Assembly (NCBI GenBank): GCA_022820505.1
Contig: JAJEFK010000021.1
Coordinates: 186,001-250,000, forward strand
Direction: 5' to 3'
DNA: 64,000 bases
Source: Acidimicrobiia bacterium
GTDB taxonomy: Bacteria > Actinomycetota > Acidimicrobiia > Acidimicrobiales > Poriferisodalaceae
The position numbers were made by a program, and so were the translations under genes. The notes under the pieces are model-generated. The model had not been told where the DNA came from. It ran no database searches and was given only the letters and a program-made list of their open reading frames with translations. Every line of letters starts with the position of its first letter. Position 1 is the first letter of the stretch. Positions 1-8,445 of the stretch are shown in pieces.

Positions 1-86
1 CGAGCGTGATGAGACCCCCGCCGGCCGGCTCGCTGCCGAGCCGCATGGCCAAGCCACGGCCCGAGCAGTTTGTGGGCCTGTTTCGA

Positions 87-1658
87 ATGGGGACGGGGAG
101 CAGGATCGGAAAGCAACTGGCTCTGACTGCCCTCGCCGTGCTCGCCGCCGCGTGCCTGCCGGGTCGCGTGGAGACACACGAGCCTGCGGCTGCTGTCGGG
201 GAGGATGCTGGCGCGGTTGCTGAGACGACGGCTTCCCGAGCGCCAGAGCCATCCGAAATGCCTGCGCCCGCTACGACTGTTCGCGACTGCTCGCCGCGGG
301 ACGCAGCCGACGACCTGCCAATCGACATCGCTGCTGCTGTGCTCGCGAGCGTTCAGATGTCGCGTGCGCTCTACGACTGCGCCGACGAGATCGGCTTGGC
401 GTTCGCCGATGATCCGGAGGCGATCCTCACGCTGGCCGCACGCGGGATTGACGGACCGCTGCTGCTGATCGAGTCGTGGTCGGCAGCCGAGCCGATGACC
501 GAGATTCAGCGGCTCGCGCCAGTGCGGATCGCGGCGGCAGGCTTCAACGAGCAGCGACTCTCCCAACAGCTCCCCGGCTTCGATATCGAGTGGGTGCCCG
601 TCAATCCATCGGCAACGCTGCCGCATCGAAACGCTCCCCCCGAGCGGGTCTGGATCGTCGGCAATGCCGAACAAGCTGCAGTGTTCGGGGCTCTCGGAAG
701 CCAGATCGACGCAGCGGCACTGACGGTGAGCGAGGACGACGACTTGCGAGCTCTGCCTGTGGCCGATCGCGTCATGCTGCGCGACGCTGCGCACGTCGAG
801 TTGCGCTCGGACCTCGGCCCCGACGCAGCGTGGCAGCTGGAGGTGGTCCGCGGCGGCCACGAAGTACCCGGAGGCGGCCTGCTTCTGTTCGAGCCGGGCC
901 GCGCCCGCCGCCTCGTAGCCATGTACGGCCACCCGGCGACATCGCAGCTCGGTGTGCTGGGCGAGCAGGACCCAACCGAGGGCGTAGCGCGCCTGGCCTC
1001 TATTGCGGAGGGCTACGACGCTGACGGTTCCGATGTGGTGCTCGCCTTCGAGATCATCGCCACCGTTGCCTCTGCCAGGGCCGGCCGCGACGGCGATTAC
1101 TCCAACGAAACCGCGCTCGACGACATCAGGCCGTGGATCGAGGCCGCCGCCGCGAACGACATGTACGTGGTGCTGGACTTGCAGTCGGGCCGAACCGACT
1201 TCCTGACGCAGGCCAAGCACTATGAGGAATTCCTGCGGCTCCCGCACGTTGGGCTGGCGCTCGACCCCGAATGGCGACTGCGGCCCGGCGAGGTGCATCT
1301 GCAACAGATCGGAACGGTCGATGCAGCCGAGATCAACCAGGTCGTCGGCTGGCTGGCCGGACTCGTCCGTGAGGAGGCCCTTCCTCAGAAGCTGCTGATC
1401 CTGCACCAGTTCCGCTTCTCGATGATCACCAACCGCGAGCTCATCGAGACCCCAGCGGAACTCGCAGTGATGATTCACATGGACGGGCAGGGTCCGATCA
1501 ACACGAAATACAGCACATGGAATGCGTTGACCGGCGAGCCAGACGCCCATCGCTTCTACTGGGGCTGGAAGAACTTCTACGACGAGGACTTCCCGACGCC
1601 CACCGCCGAGCAGGTGCTGGCTCAGACACCGTCTCCGTTGTTCGTCTCCTACCAATAG
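87..1658 (+). CDS. conserved putative lipoprotein of unknown function
   Basis: A 523-residue protein if started at the ATG of MGTGSRIGKQ. The ORF-track start lies 27 codons upstream, but this ATG gives a textbook lipoprotein signal: basic n-region, hydrophobic core and lipobox LAAAC. An Ala/Glu-rich low-complexity linker (about residues 25-70) follows, as is common after actinobacterial lipoboxes. The C-terminal half (VLDLQSGRTDF, LALDPEWRL, LLILHQFRFSM, HMDGQGP, WGWKNFYDED) matches my memory of a conserved actinobacterial family with no assigned reaction. The middle has no recognisable motif. It is probably anchored on the outer face of the membrane. It stands alone ahead of an aminotransferase. 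Lipoprotein sorting is well supported; the function is unknown. Confidence 0.75.
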   Translation: MGTGSRIGKQLALTALAVLAAACLPGRVETHEPAAAVGEDAGAVAETTASRAPEPSEMPAPATTVRDCSPRDAADDLPIDIAAAVLASVQMSRALYDCADEIGLAFADDPEAILTLAARGIDGPLLLIESWSAAEPMTEIQRLAPVRIAAAGFNEQRLSQQLPGFDIEWVPVNPSATLPHRNAPPERVWIVGNAEQAAVFGALGSQIDAAALTVSEDDDLRALPVADRVMLRDAAHVELRSDLGPDAAWQLEVVRGGHEVPGGGLLLFEPGRARRLVAMYGHPATSQLGVLGEQDPTEGVARLASIAEGYDADGSDVVLAFEIIATVASARAGRDGDYSNETALDDIRPWIEAAAANDMYVVLDLQSGRTDFLTQAKHYEEFLRLPHVGLALDPEWRLRPGEVHLQQIGTVDAAEINQVVGWLAGLVREEALPQKLLILHQFRFSMITNRELIETPAELAVMIHMDGQGPINTKYSTWNALTGEPDAHRFYWGWKNFYDEDFPTPTAEQVLAQTPSPLFVSYQ

Positions 1659-1778
1659 CTCCTCCACGGGGGCGCGCAGATTGCAGGCCTCCGTCTTGAC
1701 AAATGTTGCTGCCCGCTCTTGTTCGCTGCGCTCACGGGCCGCTCTGGCCCTGGGGGCGCAGCCTCTAGCCTCCGCGAC

Positions 1779-2939
1779 ATGGCACGGCTGCCGTACTTGA
1801 GCTCGCGCCTGCAGGGCTACCAGTCGACGATCTTCGCCGAGATGTCGGCGCTGGCAGTTCGCACTGGTGCCATCAATCTGGGCCAGGGCTTCCCCGACAC
1901 CGACGGGCCGACCGAGGTGCTCGAAGCAGCGGTCGCAGCAATCCGCAGCGGCACCGCAAACCAGTACCCGCCGGGCATCGGCATCGCTGAACTGCGCCAC
2001 GCTGTCGCCCGGCATCAGAAGCGGTTCTGGGGCATGGAGGTCGACCCCGACAGCGAGGTGCTCATCACCGCTGGTGCGAGCGAGGCGTTGGCCGCGAGCA
2101 TCCTGGCGCTGACCGAAGTGGGCGACGACGTGCTCACGTTCGAGCCGTGGTACGACCTCTACGGCGCTGTGATCTCCATGTCAGGCGCTGTGCGCAAGGT
2201 GGTCACCTTGCGGCCGCCCGACTACGGCTTCGATCCCGACGAGTTGGCAGCGGCGGTCACGCCGCGCACCCGAATGCTGGTGCTCAACAGCCCTCACAAC
2301 CCGACCGGCAAAGTGTTCAGCCGGGCCGAGCTGGAAGCCATTGCTGCCGTGGCCATCGAGCGAGATCTCATCGTGGTCACCGACGAGGTGTACGAGCACC
2401 TGGTGTTCGACGGCGAGCACATCCCCATCGCGACGCTGCCCGGCATGGCCGACCGCACGGTCACGATCTCCAGCGGTGGCAAGACATTCGCCGTCACCGG
2501 CTGGAAGATCGGCTGGGTGTGCGCTCGCCCGGAGCTGGTGGCGGCTGTGCGCACGGCCAAGCAATGGCTGACCTACGTCAGCGGCGGACCGTTCCAGCAC
2601 GCCATCGCCGCCGGGCTGGATCTCGGCGACGACTACTTCACAGCTCAGGCCGAGGATCTGCGCGCCAAGCGGGACCGGCTCTCGGAGGGTCTGCGCTCGA
2701 CCGGCCTCGATGTCTTCGAGCCGTCTGGCACCTATTTCATCACCGCCGACATTCGCTCGATCGGGCATGACGACGGCGTCGAGTTCTGCTGGGGCCTGCC
2801 AGACCGGATCGGCGTCGCGGCGGTGCCGAACGTGGTCATGTACGACAACGTCCACGAGGGCCGCCACCTCGTCCGCTTCGCCTTCTGCAAGCAGCACGAC
2901 GTCCTCGACGCCGCCATAGAGCGCCTCCGCACCCTGTAG
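1779..2939 (+). CDS. PLP-dependent class I/II aminotransferase (DapC-like)
   Basis: A 386-residue fold-type I aminotransferase. The ATG of MARLPYLSSR is preferred over the track start because family similarity begins there. Visible motifs are LGQGFPDTDG near the N-terminus, NSPHNPTG (PLP/substrate contact), VTDEVYEHL with the pyridine-nitrogen aspartate, and SSGGKTF with the Schiff-base lysine near residue 235. The N-terminal region (TIFAEMSALA, NQYPPGIGI) resembles the mycobacterial protein annotated as N-succinyldiaminopimelate aminotransferase DapC (Rv0858c). The same subfamily also includes methionine and kynurenine transaminases, so the substrate is unproven. No lysine-biosynthesis neighbour is present to support DapC. 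The aminotransferase call is secure; the substrate is inference. Confidence 0.88.
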   Translation: MARLPYLSSRLQGYQSTIFAEMSALAVRTGAINLGQGFPDTDGPTEVLEAAVAAIRSGTANQYPPGIGIAELRHAVARHQKRFWGMEVDPDSEVLITAGASEALAASILALTEVGDDVLTFEPWYDLYGAVISMSGAVRKVVTLRPPDYGFDPDELAAAVTPRTRMLVLNSPHNPTGKVFSRAELEAIAAVAIERDLIVVTDEVYEHLVFDGEHIPIATLPGMADRTVTISSGGKTFAVTGWKIGWVCARPELVAAVRTAKQWLTYVSGGPFQHAIAAGLDLGDDYFTAQAEDLRAKRDRLSEGLRSTGLDVFEPSGTYFITADIRSIGHDDGVEFCWGLPDRIGVAAVPNVVMYDNVHEGRHLVRFAFCKQHDVLDAAIERLRTL

Positions 2940-3011
2940 CCCGCAAGCTGGCTGATCGCTCGGGCTAGGGCAGCGATCCCCGCTGCGCCGGGCGTTGTCT
3001 GGTTGCTGGGC

Positions 3012-4154
3012 TCAGGCGCTTGCTCGCAGGGGAGCGATCACGCCTTCGGCGAATTCGTTGAGCATGGCCAGCTCTTGGTCTTGGGTGAAGTAGCCGACGT
3101 GGTGCCACAGGAAGAACTCGGTGACGCCGAACTCTTCGTGCAGCGAGGCGACGTGGTCGAGCTCCTCCTCCCGGCTGCCGCGCCAGACGCGACCCATCGG
3201 CACTACGTAGGGCGGCGCGTTGTAGGCCCAGTTGAACAGCTCCTCGAAGCCGGCGTACAGGTCGGCGCCCTCGGCTGGCGTGCGGCCCATCGTGAGGTGG
3301 CCGCCGATCGCCAGTGCATCCGCCGCCGTGGTGCCACGCCCCGAGCTGTGAGCCTCCTCGAGGTAGATGTCGAGCGCTGTGCCGATGAAGCTCTGCCGCT
3401 CGGGGGCCACGAAGCTGACCATCTTGCCGCCCTCGCGTGCCCAGAACTTCGAGGTCTCCATGCTGTAGCTGAACGGCGCGTACACCGGCGGGTGCGGCTG
3501 CTGCAGCGGCCGGGGCACGATGCCGATCTCGCGCAGCGTCTTGTTCTCGTCGACCGCCGTCGGGTCGAAATCGTCGGTCGGCGGGAAGTGCCACTCCATC
3601 TCGGGCGGGGCCTGCCAGAACTCGCCTCGGATCGACACCTTGTCCTGCGTCCACAGCGACTTCACCAGGTGCCAGTTCTCGTACAGGGCCCGGCGGCTTC
3701 GCTGGTCGGCCTCGGACTTGTCGGATTCGGTGGAGGTGATGCCGAGGTGCTGCCCAAAGGTGCCGGTCCAGCGGGGAGTGTTGCCGCGCGTGAAGCCCAC
3801 GAAGGTGCGCCCGCCGGTGAAGTGGTCGAGAATGGCGATGTTCTCGGCGAGCTGGATCGGGTTCACCGCGGTGAGGTTCATGCCGAGCTGGCCCACCCGC
3901 ATCCGCTCGGTGTGCTGGGCCACGAAGTAATCCCAGAACAGCGGGTTGGTGGTGGTCTCGATGCCTTCCACCTGCATGTGCTGCTCGGTCATGGCGAAGC
4001 CGTCGTACCCGACCGACTCGGCGAATTGCATCTGGGTCCGCACGTGATCCATGAGGGTCTGCCAACGCTCGGGCATCGACCCGGCGAGGCCGATCTGCTC
4101 GCCACGACGGCGCATGTACGGCACGACGAGGATCGTGAAACGGAAGTCGGTCAT
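3012..4154 (-). CDS. LLM-class flavin/F420-dependent oxidoreductase
   Basis: A 380-residue bacterial-luciferase-like monooxygenase or reductase with a TIM-barrel fold. Family signatures include QMQFAESVGYDGFAMTEQH at the N-terminus, MRVGQLGMNLTAVNP, NIAILDHFTGGR and the glycine-rich GFTRGNTPRW. The cofactor (FMN or F420) cannot be told from sequence, but Acidimicrobiia and mycobacteria carry many F420-dependent members. It is divergent from the PaaK-like ligase, with about 125 bp between the start codons that must hold both promoters. A 478-residue minus-frame ORF and the 858-residue plus-strand ORF over this gene are shadows. Substrate unknown. Confidence 0.88.
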   Translation of the reverse strand: MTDFRFTILVVPYMRRRGEQIGLAGSMPERWQTLMDHVRTQMQFAESVGYDGFAMTEQHMQVEGIETTTNPLFWDYFVAQHTERMRVGQLGMNLTAVNPIQLAENIAILDHFTGGRTFVGFTRGNTPRWTGTFGQHLGITSTESDKSEADQRSRRALYENWHLVKSLWTQDKVSIRGEFWQAPPEMEWHFPPTDDFDPTAVDENKTLREIGIVPRPLQQPHPPVYAPFSYSMETSKFWAREGGKMVSFVAPERQSFIGTALDIYLEEAHSSGRGTTAADALAIGGHLTMGRTPAEGADLYAGFEELFNWAYNAPPYVVPMGRVWRGSREEELDHVASLHEEFGVTEFFLWHHVGYFTQDQELAMLNEFAEGVIAPLRASA

Positions 4155-4280
4155 CGAGACTCGGGTCCTTTCGGTCCACCGGACCTTGCGGCAGCGGCCG
4201 TACAGACTGCAACACTAGGAAACCGGCTGGCTCCCGAACCGGCCAACCCAGCGTCATCCGAGCGGGGGAGGAACCGCCAG

Positions 4281-5579
4281 ATGCCCAAGTTCGAGCCCAC
4301 CGCCGGGCGGGGATTGCATCCCATCGAGAATGCCCCGATCCCGGAGATCCGAGCGCTCCAGCTGGAGCGGCTGAAGTGGAGCCTGGCGCACGCGTACGCA
4401 CACGTGCCCGCCTACCAGCAGCTGTTCGACGAGGCGGGGGTTCACCCGTCCGATCTGCACACGCTCGATGAATTGGCGCGCTTCCCGTTCACGTCTAAGA
4501 TCGAGCTGCGCGAGAACTACCCCTTCGGCATGTTCGCCGTGCCGCGGGAGCAGGTGCTGCGGGTGCATGCCTCCTCGGGGACTACGGGAAAGCCGACCGT
4601 GGTCGGCTATACGCAGTCCGACTTGGACATGTGGGCGCACGTGTTCGGGCGTTCGCTGATGGCGGCGGGAGTGCGACCGGGCGACGTGGTCCATGTCTCC
4701 TACGGCTACGGGCTGTTCACCGGCGGGCTGGGGGCGCATTACGGGGCCGAGCAGTACGGGTGCACCGTGGTGCCGGCGTCGGTGGGCCAGACGGCCCGGC
4801 AGGTGCAGCTGTTGGTGGACTTCGACGCCGATGTGCTGTGCGCCACGCCGTCGTACGCGCTCGTCGTCGCGGATGAGTTCCGTAACCAGGGCATCGACCC
4901 GGCGTCGACGTCGCTGCGGGTGGGGATCTTCGGCGCGGAACCGTGGTCGGAGGCGATGCGGGCCGAACTCGAGGAGGCCTTCGGCATCGACGCCGTCGAC
5001 ATCTACGGCCTCTCTGAGGTCATCGGCGGGGGTGTCGCCAACGAGTGCGTCGAAACCAAGGACGGGCCGACGATCTGGGAGGACCACTTCTATCCGGAGG
5101 TCATCGACCCTGATTCGGGCGAAGTGCTGCCCGAAGGCGAGACGGGCGAGCTGGTGTTCACCTCGCTGACCAAGGTGGCGATGCCGGTGATCCGGTACCG
5201 CACCCGCGACATCTGCTCACTGCAGCCCGGCACGGCTCGCTCGATGCGTCGCATGGGGCGGGTTGCGGCACGCAGCGACGACATGCTCATCATCCGTGGC
5301 GTCAACGTGTTCCCGAGCCAGTTCGAGGAGCTGGTGTCAGCCGATCCGAGGCTGACCGGTCACTTCTTCCTCGAAGTGCATTCCCAAGGGCGCATGGAGG
5401 GCATCACGGCGGTGGTGGAGCCCAAGCCCGATGCCGGCGACCACGATGCGATCGCCGCAGACTTCACCAGCACGGTGCGCCAGCGCATCGGCATTGCCGT
5501 CGACGTCCGCACGGTCGAACCCGAAGGCATTCCGCGCTCAGAAGGAAAGGCGCAGCGCGTCCGCGACCTCCGGGGCTGA
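4281..5579 (+). CDS. paaK: phenylacetate-CoA ligase-like AMP-forming acyl-CoA ligase
   Basis: A 432-residue adenylate-forming ligase that activates an aryl or aliphatic acid to its CoA thioester through an acyl-AMP. The real start is the ATG of MPKFEPTAGR with an upstream GGGGGAGG-type Shine-Dalgarno; the first 426 codons of the 858-aa track ORF are antisense to the LLM gene. Motifs are SSGTTGKP (ATP P-loop), YGLSEV, YRTRDICSL and a C-terminal lid domain starting at RGVNVFPSQ, all typical of PaaK and of normal length. It is followed by co-directional NIPSNAP and HpaI-aldolase genes, so the three may act together on an aromatic or branched acid. The PaaK family is clear; phenylacetate itself is not proven, as no paaABCDE genes are present. 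Confidence 0.85.
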   Translation: MPKFEPTAGRGLHPIENAPIPEIRALQLERLKWSLAHAYAHVPAYQQLFDEAGVHPSDLHTLDELARFPFTSKIELRENYPFGMFAVPREQVLRVHASSGTTGKPTVVGYTQSDLDMWAHVFGRSLMAAGVRPGDVVHVSYGYGLFTGGLGAHYGAEQYGCTVVPASVGQTARQVQLLVDFDADVLCATPSYALVVADEFRNQGIDPASTSLRVGIFGAEPWSEAMRAELEEAFGIDAVDIYGLSEVIGGGVANECVETKDGPTIWEDHFYPEVIDPDSGEVLPEGETGELVFTSLTKVAMPVIRYRTRDICSLQPGTARSMRRMGRVAARSDDMLIIRGVNVFPSQFEELVSADPRLTGHFFLEVHSQGRMEGITAVVEPKPDAGDHDAIAADFTSTVRQRIGIAVDVRTVEPEGIPRSEGKAQRVRDLRG

Positions 5580-5656
5580 GCACATGGGCGGCGCGCTACG
5601 GTGCGGCGGTCGAGCCACGCCGGGGCATGGCTTGAGCACGGCCGAAGGAGACAGTG

Positions 5657-5965
5657 ATGAGCTTTGTGGAGATGCGGCACTACCGGCTGAAGGTGGGTGC
5701 GCCTGAACGCTGGGTGAAGGAGTACTTCGAGAAGGGCTACGAAGCGCAGCGAAAGTACCTGGGCGAGCCGGTGGGCTACTACACCACTGAGTTCGGCGGC
5801 ATCAACGAGATCTACCACCTGTGGCGTTACGACACGCTCGAGGAACGTGCCCAGAAGCGCAAGGCGCTGTTCGAGGATCCGCAGTGGCTGGAGTTCGTCA
5901 GGGAGATCGCGCCCCTGGTGGAGATACAGGAGAACGTGATGCTGCGCGACATCTTCGAGAGCTGA
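5657..5965 (+). CDS. NIPSNAP family protein
   Basis: A 102-residue single-domain protein of the NIPSNAP/dimeric alpha-beta barrel class. It begins SFVEMRHYRLKVG and contains the family-typical stretch GYYTTEFGGINEIYHLW and a closing LVEIQENVM. GTG at 5654 and ATG at 5657 are both possible; ATG has a GAAGGAG Shine-Dalgarno at good spacing. Members often sit in actinobacterial degradation operons as small accessory proteins of unknown activity. It lies between the PaaK-like ligase and the HpaI-type aldolase on the same strand, which suggests co-transcription. Function beyond family membership is not visible. Confidence 0.85.
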   Translation: MSFVEMRHYRLKVGAPERWVKEYFEKGYEAQRKYLGEPVGYYTTEFGGINEIYHLWRYDTLEERAQKRKALFEDPQWLEFVREIAPLVEIQENVMLRDIFES

Positions 5966-5981
5966 GCCGGAGCGCACACCT

Positions 5982-6785
5982 ATGCCGAACACGATGATGG
6001 ACACTTGGGCCGCTGGCGACGAGACGCTGGGCACCTGGCTGTCGATGGCGTCGAGCCATTCGGCCGAGATCGCTGGGCGTGCCGGCTTCGACTATGTGTG
6101 CGTCGACATGCAGCACGGCGTGGCCGATTACCAGGTTGCCGTGGAGATGATGCAGGCCATCGAGATGGGTGGCGGTACGCCCATCGTGCGGGTGCCGTGG
6201 AACGAGCCCGGCATCATCGGGCGGGTGCTCGATGCGGGGGCGCGGGGCGTCGTTGTGCCCATGGTGAACTCGGTCGCCGAGGCGCAGGCCGCCGTGTCTG
6301 CCTGCAAGTACCCGCCACTGGGTACCCGCAGCTTCGGCCCGGTGCTGGTGGCTGCTCGGGCGGCGGCGGGGGAGAACTACTTCGAGGTGGCGAACGACAC
6401 CACTGCCTGCATTCCCATGATCGAGACCCGCCAAGCGGTCGAGGCGCTGGATGAGATTCTGGCGATCGAGGGCGTCGACGCCATCTACGTCGGGCCGGCC
6501 GACCTGTCGATCAGCTACGGCTACGGCCCCGGCTACACCGACGACCACGCCGACTACAAGGCAGCGCTGGAGCACATCGCCGAGCGGTGCGCCGCACACG
6601 GCGTGGTGGCGGGCATCCACTCCACGGCGTCGCTGTCGGCCGACCGCCGCGGCAAAGGCTTCCGCATGCAGACCGTCGCCGGTGACGCCATGGCGCTCGG
6701 CCGCGGCATGGCCCGCGACCTGCGCACCGCCCGCGAGTCCGGCGTAGCCGAAGCCGCCACCGGAGCCGACTCCAAGATCTACTGA
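5982..6785 (+). CDS. HpcH/HpaI-family aldolase
   Basis: A 267-residue class II, metal-dependent pyruvate-type aldolase resembling 4-hydroxy-2-oxoheptanedioate aldolase HpaI. Motifs are GTWLSMASSHSAEI, FDYVCVDMQHGVADY (the catalytic-loop aspartate and histidine), PIVRVPWNEP, the GARGVVVPMVNS metal-site region, and EGVDAIYVGPADLS near the C-terminus. Length is typical. It starts 16 bp after the NIPSNAP stop and is probably translated from the same message. With the upstream CoA ligase it may complete breakdown of a hydroxylated or aromatic acid to pyruvate plus an aldehyde. The substrate is inference. Confidence 0.88.
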   Translation: MPNTMMDTWAAGDETLGTWLSMASSHSAEIAGRAGFDYVCVDMQHGVADYQVAVEMMQAIEMGGGTPIVRVPWNEPGIIGRVLDAGARGVVVPMVNSVAEAQAAVSACKYPPLGTRSFGPVLVAARAAAGENYFEVANDTTACIPMIETRQAVEALDEILAIEGVDAIYVGPADLSISYGYGPGYTDDHADYKAALEHIAERCAAHGVVAGIHSTASLSADRRGKGFRMQTVAGDAMALGRGMARDLRTARESGVAEAATGADSKIY

Positions 6786-6820
6786 CCCTCGCGCCCACCG
6801 AGCATCAGCGCCTTCGGGTC

Positions 6821-8377
6821 TTAGCTGTCGGCCGCCTCCGGCTGTTCGATGTCGGCATTTCCAGACTGGTCGCGGTCGACAAGTTCCTTGGCTCGCCGCG
6901 CCACTGAACCAGCTGCGGTCGACGTCGCCGCGGCGGCATCCGCTGCGAGGCGTCCGGCAGCCTGAGCTGCGTCGGCCGTCCCTCGCCCGACAGTCGTTGC
7001 TTGGTCGGCTGAGAAGCGTCCGACAGCCGCCGCCGAGCTTGCAACGGACTTGCCAGCGATCGCTGCGCTACCGGCCACGATCCTGCCGACGCTTGCCGTG
7101 CCGTCCGTGACAGCGCGGCCAGCGTCAGCTGCGACATCCCCTATGGCATCGCCGATGGCAATGGCCTGTTGAGTGATTTGGCGTACCACCGTTGCCGCAT
7201 CATCCTTGACGAAGCTGTGGATGGACTCCAGGGTTACGTCCTTGGTCGCGACGTGTGCGAGCACTCCTGCGGTGACGCCTGCGAGCAGAGCAACGCCAGC
7301 GGGGCCGCCCGCGACGCCGACGAGCGCGACGGTGCCCAAGCTGGCCCCGGTGCCGATTGCGCCCTTGAGCCCGCCCTCGGCCAGCTCGACGTACTCGTCT
7401 GCATGATTTGCCTTGTGGAAGGCGCGCCCGAAGGCGACAACCGACACTGCCAGCAGCAGTGGGTTAGCGCTCACGGCAGCCGACATGCCCATGCCTGCTG
7501 CGAGGCTCGCGAACGACTCGGTCTCGGCCTTGTTCCAGCCGAAGACCAGCGAAACGACTCCGACGCTGGCGCCCATCAGTTCGCCGACATCGTAGGAATT
7601 CAGGTCGTAGAGCCATTTCTTCGGTATGCCGAAGTTCGATTTCAGCGTCTCCGCGACGGAGTCGTAAGTGGCCTTGTCCCAGTTGGCCAGGGGCAGACCC
7701 TTCGGCGTGGACACGTCGCGAAGCAAGCCCTGCATCCCGCCGAGTGCTTCTTGGACAAATGTGTCGTCTGGCGACGCGTTGTGGGCTGCCTTGATCGCGC
7801 CGAGGAGCGTGTGTCCACCGTCAAAGAGACGGTGATTGCCGCCGCCGATGTGCGTCTCGAGAAAGACGGCGTCCATCGCCTTGTCGTAGATGGTGGCTTT
7901 GCCCTTCACGGCTGCCTGCACGAATTCGTTCAACTGAGGTGTGAGATCGCTCGCCACCAGTCCTTGAGCGGCCGCGAACAGTTGCGCCGTGCGCTCAGAT
8001 GTCGAGTCGAACAACCACCGAGTGCCCGTGGCAACGGCCCGTCCGCTAGTAGCTCCCACCTCGGCGGCCCCGCTGCCGATTGCCCGCGCCGCTGACGCGC
8101 TGGCCGCGGCTGCCGTCTTGGCGTTCTCGCCGACGACCCGAGCTGTCGATGCAGCGGCTGCGCCAGTGGCCTCGGCCGCCTTGCGACCTCCGGACATCGT
8201 CGCGTCAGCCGCTTGCTTGGCAGTCGCGAGCGCTGTGTGGCCGAGGCGACCGAGACGTCCAGGCTCATCGTCCTCGGGCGCTGGGTCCTCCGACGAAGCG
8301 GGCCGCGGCGCGAGCGGGTCCGTGCCGTCTAGCGGCTCGTCTGCCTCGGCCGATTGGCGATCGGCACGGTTGTTCAT
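6821..8377 (-). CDS. alanine-rich protein with LEA-like flanks around a hydrophobic core, unknown function
   Basis: A 518-residue protein in three parts. Residues 1-120 are charged and then Ala-rich amphipathic helix repeats (AKQAADATMSGGRKAAEATG). Residues 120-390 form a folded core with the conserved-looking GGGNHRLFDGGHTLLGA and KGLPLANWDKATYD, plus three hydrophobic Gly/Ala-rich stretches (LMGASVGVVSLVFGW, NPLLLAVSVVAFG, GVAGGPAGVALLAGVTAG). Residues 400-500 repeat the Ala-rich helix pattern. I recall proteins with the HRLFDGGHT core in other bacteria, but with no function. The hydrophobic stretches are compatible with membrane insertion. It is divergent from the HEPN-domain gene with under 70 bp between starts. 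Function unknown; the repeats are visible in the translation. Confidence 0.7.
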   Translation of the reverse strand: MNNRADRQSAEADEPLDGTDPLAPRPASSEDPAPEDDEPGRLGRLGHTALATAKQAADATMSGGRKAAEATGAAAASTARVVGENAKTAAAASASAARAIGSGAAEVGATSGRAVATGTRWLFDSTSERTAQLFAAAQGLVASDLTPQLNEFVQAAVKGKATIYDKAMDAVFLETHIGGGNHRLFDGGHTLLGAIKAAHNASPDDTFVQEALGGMQGLLRDVSTPKGLPLANWDKATYDSVAETLKSNFGIPKKWLYDLNSYDVGELMGASVGVVSLVFGWNKAETESFASLAAGMGMSAAVSANPLLLAVSVVAFGRAFHKANHADEYVELAEGGLKGAIGTGASLGTVALVGVAGGPAGVALLAGVTAGVLAHVATKDVTLESIHSFVKDDAATVVRQITQQAIAIGDAIGDVAADAGRAVTDGTASVGRIVAGSAAIAGKSVASSAAAVGRFSADQATTVGRGTADAAQAAGRLAADAAAATSTAAGSVARRAKELVDRDQSGNADIEQPEAADS

Positions 8378-8445
8378 GGTCTATTGCGTGCGCCTCATTG
8401 ATCGGATGCATCACTCTATGATTCGCCCCGGGCGCGTCGGACGCG

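Noticed and set aside
3003-5579. 858-residue plus-strand ORF
   Set aside because: Its first half is antisense to a clear LLM oxidoreductase and has no protein-like pattern; only the part from 4281 (PaaK-like ligase) is real.
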